Shown here: piece after piece, positions 57,447-64,000 of the stretch
How the letters are laid out: every line of letters begins with the position of its first letter
How positions within the stretch are numbered: the first letter of the stretch is position 1
Assembly (NCBI GenBank): GCA_016647705.1
Contig: CM028335.1
Span: 33,246,212-33,310,211, forward strand
From: Eucommia ulmoides
Taxonomy: Eukaryota; Streptophyta; Magnoliopsida; Garryales; Eucommiaceae
Direction of reading: 5' to 3'
Length of the DNA stretch: 64,000 nt
Notes under the pieces: model-generated
Told to the model about the DNA's origin: nothing
What the model saw: only the letters and a program-made list of their open reading frames with translations
Databases searched by the model: none
Program-made: the position numbers and the translations under genes

Positions 57447-60400
57447 CTAGTGGGACGCTAGAGCCAACGAAGGAGAATCACTCTGCAGTGGGGAAGGAAA
57501 AGGCTCAGTTATACTATCCCAAGAAACCCCGTCATCCCTCTTACGCCTTCTATCCAAGAAGGTTGGTTTTACAGGGGTTTTGAACATTCCAACCTTACAG
57601 GTTAACATGGCCACAATCTCGGACATGGGCGGTCTTAGGTTTGCATGAGGCTGAAGACACAGGAAAGCCACATGGATTACTTGCAACACATCCTCGTCCG
57701 AAAAACAACCATCTTCTCCCATCTTTGGATCGACCAAATCCATCACTTTTGACCTCTCGTATAGCTTCCATGCCTAAAATTTAAAACAACAGTAATATTT
57801 TAGGATTTTCTCCCTCCGATCAGAAAGCTAATTATAAACATGTTGCAAAGCTCAGAGAGAATACATATTCAGGAAGGTATTGTTTTTCTGATGGCAAAGT
57901 AAGATCTGTGTTTTTCCTGCGGCTAATAATTTCAAGAACCAGTACCCCGAAACTATATATATCAGCCTTTTCTGATAATTCTCCTCGAATGGCATATTCT
58001 GGTGCTGTATAACCTCTGCAAAAGCAAAGAGAGAGAAAGAGGTGAATCATAAAGAGGACAAAATCAAATATAGCGATTGGATATCTAAATTCAAGTGGTT
58101 AAGCTGTTAACAAGAATAATCAAATAAGAGGAAAAAGCCTGACAACCTCAATGTAGAAAACAATACATGAACATGTCAATATGTATACCATATGATCGAT
58201 CATCAATGTTTAAAGTTTTCCAACTCTGGTGATATTAAAATCTCGTTTAGTGGAAATTCACAAGAACCAAGTAATAAAATCCTAGCCGAATAATATAGTC
58301 CAGGAAATTCTACGACGTCATTGAAATAAATAAAAGCAACACGTAATATAAAATAAATTTCGAAAAAATCATTTTGAGTATACTTATGCCTTCACTTTCC
58401 CTACACAAGTTGTTATTATTAATAATATATATATTTATTATTATTATTTTTTTTTTTTTTTTTTTTTTGGGGGGGTGGGGGGCGCATTGTAGTTGAAGTT
58501 TGTACACTTAAACTAGGGTCCTAAATGAACGAAGTCGTTCATGAACTACTCGAGCTCAGCTCGTTAATAGATTGATACTCATTTATTAAACAAACTGATA
58601 ATATAAAACAAACTCATTTATTAAACAAACTGAACATCATGTGCACGAATTTGGGATCACTAATGTCTGTGAACGACTCTAATCATATAAAAAGTAAACA
58701 GTTCATCATACTTCTACAAAGAACTGTTAAATTAGTCGTTTGAATTTTTTATTATTAGTAGAATATTACAATTCCAATCTTCATGGAACTTAATTCAATT
58801 AAAATATAACTTTATAAATATTACTTCAATATATTTAATGAGTAAAGTAGATTGGTTATTTATAAAATATACTTGGATTCTTATTGATTATTATAGTTTA
58901 AACTGAAACTAAATGAGATAACTATGGTTACGCTTTAAGATAACTATGAATTACTGGTTCTCTTAAAATAATCATAATATTTATAGAATTATTGAATGCT
59001 ATAAATTAACCAATAATAACAATGACGACGACAACTCAGTCTTTATCCCACCTAAATAGGCTCAACCACATGAATTTGCTTGTGCCATAAAGATTGTTCT
59101 AGGGTTATCCCCTTCATTAAGTTCCAAACTATCAAATCAATCCTATCTCTTCTCAAGTTTTCTTAGCAACATACACTTGAATTAAATCACATTCCCTAAC
59201 CAACGATCTACAAGTCTTCTATATACATATCCAAACCATCGCAAACAATTTTCTCTCATCCCATTCTCAATGGGTACCATTCCTAACATCTATCTAATAA
59301 CCTCATTTCTAATTATATTCATTCTTGTATGACGTAACATCCTCATCTCAGTTACGCTTACTTCATGAACATGCTTCTTGTTTATTATTCAACATTTTGA
59401 ACCATATGGTGTCAGTGTTGTTATTGCAGTATTGTATTTCCTTTCAATTTCAATGGCATTCTACAATCACATATCAATCAAACTGCACTTCTCCAGTTCA
59501 ACAATCATACCGCAATTTTATGTATAATATTCCTCTATTTCTCCATTAACCTGAATTGTAGAATCTCACTATATACAATAATCAACACTGGGATCATTCT
59601 ATCTTTAATTTCTTTATATCACTATCTCTCGAATATTATGAAAATGTTCCATCTTAATTCTACTAATCTTACCCTTAAATTGTCTTCTCCAACTTTCTAA
59701 CTTGTTGTTAAGACCTAGGCTAATTTCATCAACCTGGATTATGTCATCTACAAACAGCATACCCTATGGTACTCCATCTTAAACATGTTTAAGGACCTAA
59801 ATACGACTCTTGATGTAAACCTATATTCGTTGGAAAGTGTAAGTGCCACCTCTTATTTTTCGAACACTAGTGGTTAATGGTTATACGTTCTTACATGACC
59901 TTAATCACATTAATATAAACATTGAATATTTGTTTCTTTTCCAAAATCCATCAAATTACTTCTCTGTGCACTCAATCATAAGCTTTTTATATGTCCAAAA
60001 AAACCATATGTAAATCTTTCTTCTTATTTTTTTATCTATATTTTTCCATCAATAGCGACATAAATATATGACTTCAGTGGTGGACTAGTTGGGCATAAAT
60101 CCAATTTGATTCTCTTCCATACTTGTCTAATGTCTTACTCCATATTCTACCACTATCTCCCAAAATTTCATAGTATGACTCATAAGGTTCATGCTTCAAT
60201 AATTCGTTCAACTTTGGACATCTATTTAATTTTGTAAAATACTTTTCCACCGGTCATCCGACAATCTCCCATTCCACAAGATGTTCTTGGAATGATTAGT
60301 CAAGCAATCTATCCCAATAGAAAAAATAAACTGGAATAAGTTGTCTAATCTTGCAAAATGTTTGACTAGTAAAACGAACGAACGCAAGGTTAGGGAAATG

Positions 60401-61921
60401 TATTTCCTTTTAATTGAAGCGTGCTTAAATAAATTTTAAAGGTAAGAAAAGAGGCATTGATGGGTTTTAAACTGGAAATATACTTACAAAGTTCCTGCAA
60501 ATGTAGTACTGAGATAAGCTTGGTCTTCTGGAAAGAACCTTGCTAGGCCAAAATCTCCAATTTTTGGTTGAAACTTGTCATCCAGCAGAATGTTGCTCGC
60601 TTTGATATCTCTGTGAACAATTCTGAGATGGGAATCCTCGTGAAGGTATTGCAATCCTCGAGCAACGCCAAGAATGATTTGGTAGCGCGTATCCCAGTTC
60701 AAGAACTGATCACCTTTTCCTAACCCACATAACAATTCACGTTGTAATAATCAGAAAGGATTAAACTATTGATCAAAATATACCGATGAATCATATACTA
60801 ATTGAAATTTTTGGATTAAGTAATTTTTCATGTATCATGAAACTACAAATTGTAAACTGGCCGGCTACAAAGCACGGACACGCCAATTGGGCAGGCGTTA
60901 CCGTGTCGGACACGTTGATCACAACCACGACAAGCCACGTTGAATGTTTAATATTTTATTTATTTTTTCTTCAATCGAACACAACGGGACACATCTAGGA
61001 CACAGCGAGAGACTACCTAGACATGGCAGGATGACAAATTTTCATACCAAAAATATGAAAATGTATTGCTCGTACAAAGAATTGATCCCTTGACATTTTG
61101 TATTGTTCTCTCTTATCAAGGAGAGGAGAAACCCTAAATCAATGGATGTAACTTATTGTTACAAAAATTATTTATTTATTCTTTACTTATTGTTACATAA
61201 ATTAAAATGTTCCATCAAATATATATCTTTATTTATTTAGTATAATTTTTTTTATGCATAGCTGATAATAGATTTAACTTATTATGTTTTATATGTGATT
61301 GATAATAAATTTATATTATAAAATTATTTTTATCTTATATTTTTGTTATATTCTATAATTTAATATAAATATTAATGTATATAATAGTAGCGTATACTCC
61401 TTGCCTGAACGCATGTATGTAAAAAAATGGACCCAAAAATATCTTTAGATATTTGAAGTAATTGTGAAATTTCTATTATTAATTCAAAGAAAACTTTAGA
61501 TAGGAAATGGCTTTCGCGATATAATTGCTTATTTAACAGCACCTTTTACTACCTTCACAGCACCTTTTACTACCTTCACAAATTAAAGGAACCACGAAAC
61601 CTTCATAACTTTGACCTTGTGAAACAGATCAACACGCACAAAATTCACAGTTCTCAGACTTCATGTACAAATGAACAAAAAAATAGCTCTAGTACTTCCA
61701 TATTCATAGGGGAAAAAAATCATGTTGGTTTTAACATGGACATTGAACATCAAAATGACATATTACAGACAGATTCAGGGAGATATTGGTAACTAATATC
61801 AACTAAATCTCATAAAAAAAAACAAAGAACCCAGGCAATTGTAAAGGGGGTTGGGAGAGATTGGGAGGCTAGAGGGGGGACTAAATCTACAAATGGGGTT
61901 TTGATTTTGAGAAAGGGGGGC

Positions 61922-61954
<33 letters not shown>

Positions 61955-63359
61955 ACAATTTGGGGGAGAGAAGGAAACTAACAGAGAGAGGCGGCAAACG
62001 GAAAGAGAGACGCACCTGCTACCAGCAAGAGCTAGAGTGCCTAGCGTGTGAATGAAACAAGAGACAGACTGCTAATCCTAATGTCAACATGTTTCTTGAT
62101 CTCAACCATTGGATCTAAAATTTGATCAAACGGTGTAAAATATCTTATGGGACAAAAATTGAGTTGTTTTATTATATAAATTTTCCGTGTCGTGTCATGT
62201 CCTATTCTTTTAGAATTTTTCATGTCGGAGTGTCTGTGTCATGTTGTGTTGTGTCCTTGTCCGTACTTCATAGTTGGCCCAAGATTTTGCATTAGATAAA
62301 GGGCATGATTGAGTACAGAGAAAGACAAAAGCGATACCATATAGTACAAGATCCAAACTTCTGTTCTTCATGTATTCATAAACAAGTAAACGTTGTGCTC
62401 CATCTGAGCAACATCCAAGAAGGCGGACCAGGTTTTTGTGTTGTATGCTTGTGATCATCCTCACCTCAGATAAAAATTCTGATTCCCCTTGCTGTGATTT
62501 GTCAAGTGAGAGTTTTTTCACAGCAACCAACCTTGCATCATCTAATTTCCCCTATCAACAAATAACTATACCATGTGAGTGAACTTTTTTACAACTATTC
62601 AAAATCATGACATCATTCATGAGCCTGGAAACAAAAACGAAAATAGAAGAGGGCACCTAACAGTTTTGGAAACTCCGTGACATTAAAGTCATTCGCTCAC
62701 TACGAAACTTGTGCGTGTGTGGAAATATAAAACATGAGACAATTTCTCTTTCCCAACTCATAAACACCAAAAAGACAGAGACACATATCATGGGATCAAC
62801 TGAATAATGTATATCATATTCTATTCTATTTTGAAGCTATATAACGTCCTCGACATTTCCAATGTTTTCCTCATAAATCATGATTTCACCCAAATATCAA
62901 GAACTTCATGTTAAAAAAAAAAAAAAGAAAAAGAAAAAGAAAAAAAAGTACCATATAAACCGGCCCAAATCCACCTCTTCCAAGCAGATTTTGCTGGTGG
63001 AAATTCCTCGTTGCTTTCTTTAAAGCCTGGAAGTGAAAATAGCTTATTGTGTGAAGATTTCCACTTAAACCCTTTATCTCTGCAATAAAATAAGCATGTT
63101 TCAAGAATGAGAAGTTATGAAAGCAAATTTTCAACTCTGGCGTACCATCAAAACTACAACCTTCGTTGTTTTTTATGCATCCAAACAACTTCATCAAGTC
63201 TGCTGGTTTTATAATCTTCCTGAAGACAAATATGAGAATGAGCAAGATCGAGAGCACAACGATCCCTCCTAGGAAGAAAAACAAGGCTGGCAATCGCGGG
63301 TGAGATGAGGAGCTCTGTATTGCAAGTTTTGAGGGTGATGGGGGTGCCACTGCATTCAT
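57447..63359 (-). CDS. Receptor-like Ser/Thr protein kinase (RLK/Pelle), 421 aa, six exons
   Basis: Exons on the minus strand, all GT-AG: 63359-63146, 63079-62952, 62551-62338, 60719-60488, 58015-57865, 57773-57447. They sum to 1266 bases, exactly 422 codons with no internal stop, so the gene looks intact. Residues 1-23 are a short Pro/Ser-rich outside part, 24-46 a membrane helix. Kinase motifs: glycine loop GRGGFGPVY (105-113), catalytic Lys126 in VAVKK, Glu143 in the C-helix, HRD 221-223 (RD kinase), DFG 241-243, APE 267-269, [11 protein letters not shown], then [14 protein letters not shown] and a Ser/Pro-rich tail. It resembles short RLKs near the DUF26/CRPK1-type group (by memory of motifs). 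It would phosphorylate proteins at the plasma membrane; ligand unknown. The start is the first Met before the helix, but ATGCAG just before GTGGCACC could also be a 3' splice site, so further 5' exons outside the window are possible. Introns 3 and 4 hold transposons. Confidence 0.92.
58440..58483. repeat. Poly-T and poly-G tract in intron 4
   Basis: A run of about 23 T followed by GGGGGGGTGGGGGG. A low-complexity site, possibly from assembly or polymerase slippage or an old poly-A tail in reverse. Confidence 0.8.
59030..60260 (-). pseudogene. LINE (non-LTR retrotransposon) fragment in kinase intron 4
   Basis: Minus strand, 5' truncated. The RT core [12 protein letters not shown] lies at about 59765-59730 with a preceding VPxG block, followed by [12 protein letters not shown]. 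Further on is [14 protein letters not shown] at about 59260-59215 and the terminal IHVVEPI region. It ends in a short GTTGTCGTCGTCATTG-type repeat tail at about 59020-59040, as in RTE-type plant LINEs. Upstream, an STTEVIYL block at about 60090 fits the earlier RT motif. Stops and frame changes throughout. Same transcriptional sense as the kinase gene. Confidence 0.82.
60865..62273. mobile_element. Inverted-repeat element in kinase intron 3 (1.4 kb)
   Basis: Left end CTACAAAGCACGGACACG and right end (reverse complement) CTATGAAGTACGGACAAGG. Both are followed by runs of ACAC-rich GACACG/GACAC motifs over about 100 bases (60865-61020 and 62140-62273). No transposase. It contains a 22-base tandem duplication (CAGCACCTTTTACTACCTTCA) at 61538-61581, a (GA)n tract at 61925-61953, and otherwise nothing recognised. 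TGGCC adjoins both ends, but a full TSD is not clear. Confidence 0.6.
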
Positions 63360-64000
63360 AAATGATCAGATCTATGTTTTTCTATCGAGTTGAATCAATA
63401 GAGGATAAATTAGAAATCCAAGTGAAAGAAGATTAAATAAAGCAGTAAATCCAATTTATATATGACCTAAATTCAAATGCTATATTTGCACACACAAATC
63501 TTGTGATGCAATTTTAACAAATGCTACTTACGATTCATTTTAGTACATGTATTCTACCGTCTTTTGTTGTTCGGTCATGAAAGGCTACATTTGCAAACTC
63601 TAGTCTATATCAATCATAAAAGAGGCAATGATCCTTTGAACATTGCTTGCAGTTTAATAGAAAGTTCAAATGTCTATTTTACTCCAATATCACTGCATCC
63701 TTTGACAAAAGCTTCGATTTAATTTGTCATTAATCTCATTTTCTGTTCTCTCTTCTCTAGTGCACGGTTAACCATCCTGACAATATGGGAACTATACATG
63801 GTTGTGCAATCCATGGAGAAACCAGAAGATTCCAATTGGTCAAATTGGATTTTCTCTTTCTGTCTATTGATTTCCATTTCTTATTTATTTTTTGTGATTC
63901 TTTTTTTTTTTTTTCTTTTCTTTCATTTTTATCTTCCCATCTTTTTCTATTACTATCAGAAGAATTCAAAACTTTCAATATTCTTTTTCCTTCAATTTTT
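63360..64000. other. Upstream region of the kinase gene, nothing firm
   Basis: No convincing further exon is visible on the minus strand; a 73-codon Lys-rich ORF at 63757-63978 is low complexity. A poly-pyrimidine tract lies at 63898-63925. This is either promoter and leader, or an intron if the gene has more 5' exons. Confidence 0.4.

Noticed and set aside
60786..60998. 70-codon ORF in kinase intron 3
   Set aside because: It covers the edge of the inverted-repeat element and has no homology that I can recognise.
63757..63978. Possible extra 5' exon of the kinase gene
   Set aside because: Lys/Glu-rich low-complexity frame from A-rich DNA, with no signal peptide or extracellular domain motif; left as unresolved upstream sequence.
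1..64000. tRNA, rRNA and snoRNA genes
   Set aside because: I saw no cloverleaf with A and B box sequence or rRNA core motif; tRNA-like matches were only retroelement primer-binding sites.

Overview
This is a repeat-dense window from a flowering-plant nuclear genome, most likely a eudicot. The evidence is AT-rich intergenic DNA, plant-type introns, an ATL-type RING-H2 gene, a plant receptor-like kinase gene, and plant lineages of transposable elements (MULE, CACTA, Ty3/gypsy chromovirus and Tat/Ogre-like, Ty1/copia, LINE). The species cannot be named from the sequence. Only two host genes look intact: an intronless ATL E3 ligase gene at 20306-21559 (+) and a six-exon receptor-like kinase gene at 57447-63359 (-). 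Almost everything else is transposon in layers, and several insertions can be ordered by exact 5-bp target-site duplications.

Layout. 1-2790 holds inverted copies of an unclassified repeat, called family R here. 3041-4160 is an LTR with a gag-like remnant. About 4200-19390 is a large, decayed Mutator-like element (MULE). It carries a mudrA-type transposase and, downstream in the same orientation, a plant mobile domain (PMD, MAIN-like) gene. On the opposite strand it has a duplicated ORF of a family I do not recognise. It is flanked by long tandem arrays in inverted orientation, and two solo LTRs were inserted into it later (4380-7250, TSD GTCTA; 10605-11220, TSD CTTTC). A near-perfect 118-bp-arm hairpin lies just behind the PMD gene. 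The ATL gene follows at 20.3-21.6 kb.

24939-34762 is a structurally complete but coding-dead Ty3/gypsy chromovirus (Tekay/Del-like), minus strand, TSD CTTTA. It sits inside another family R copy (23868-24938 continued at 34763-35715). 35.7-40.6 kb is a patchwork: an LTR with polypurine tract, a CACTA terminus and an R fragment. 40608-51089 is a non-autonomous Tat/Ogre-like element whose right LTR is itself split by two solo LTRs. 51.1-54.8 kb is a truncated Ty1/copia element. 54.9-57.1 kb holds a foldback-like element and an old Tat-type LTR remnant. The kinase gene fills the right end, with a LINE fragment and an inverted-repeat element in its introns.

The MULE, with its PMD gene and unrecognised opposite-strand ORFs, is the part most worth a second look. 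No coding part of it is intact here, so function would have to be studied in intact relatives. All lineage calls come from motifs read by eye. No database search was possible.
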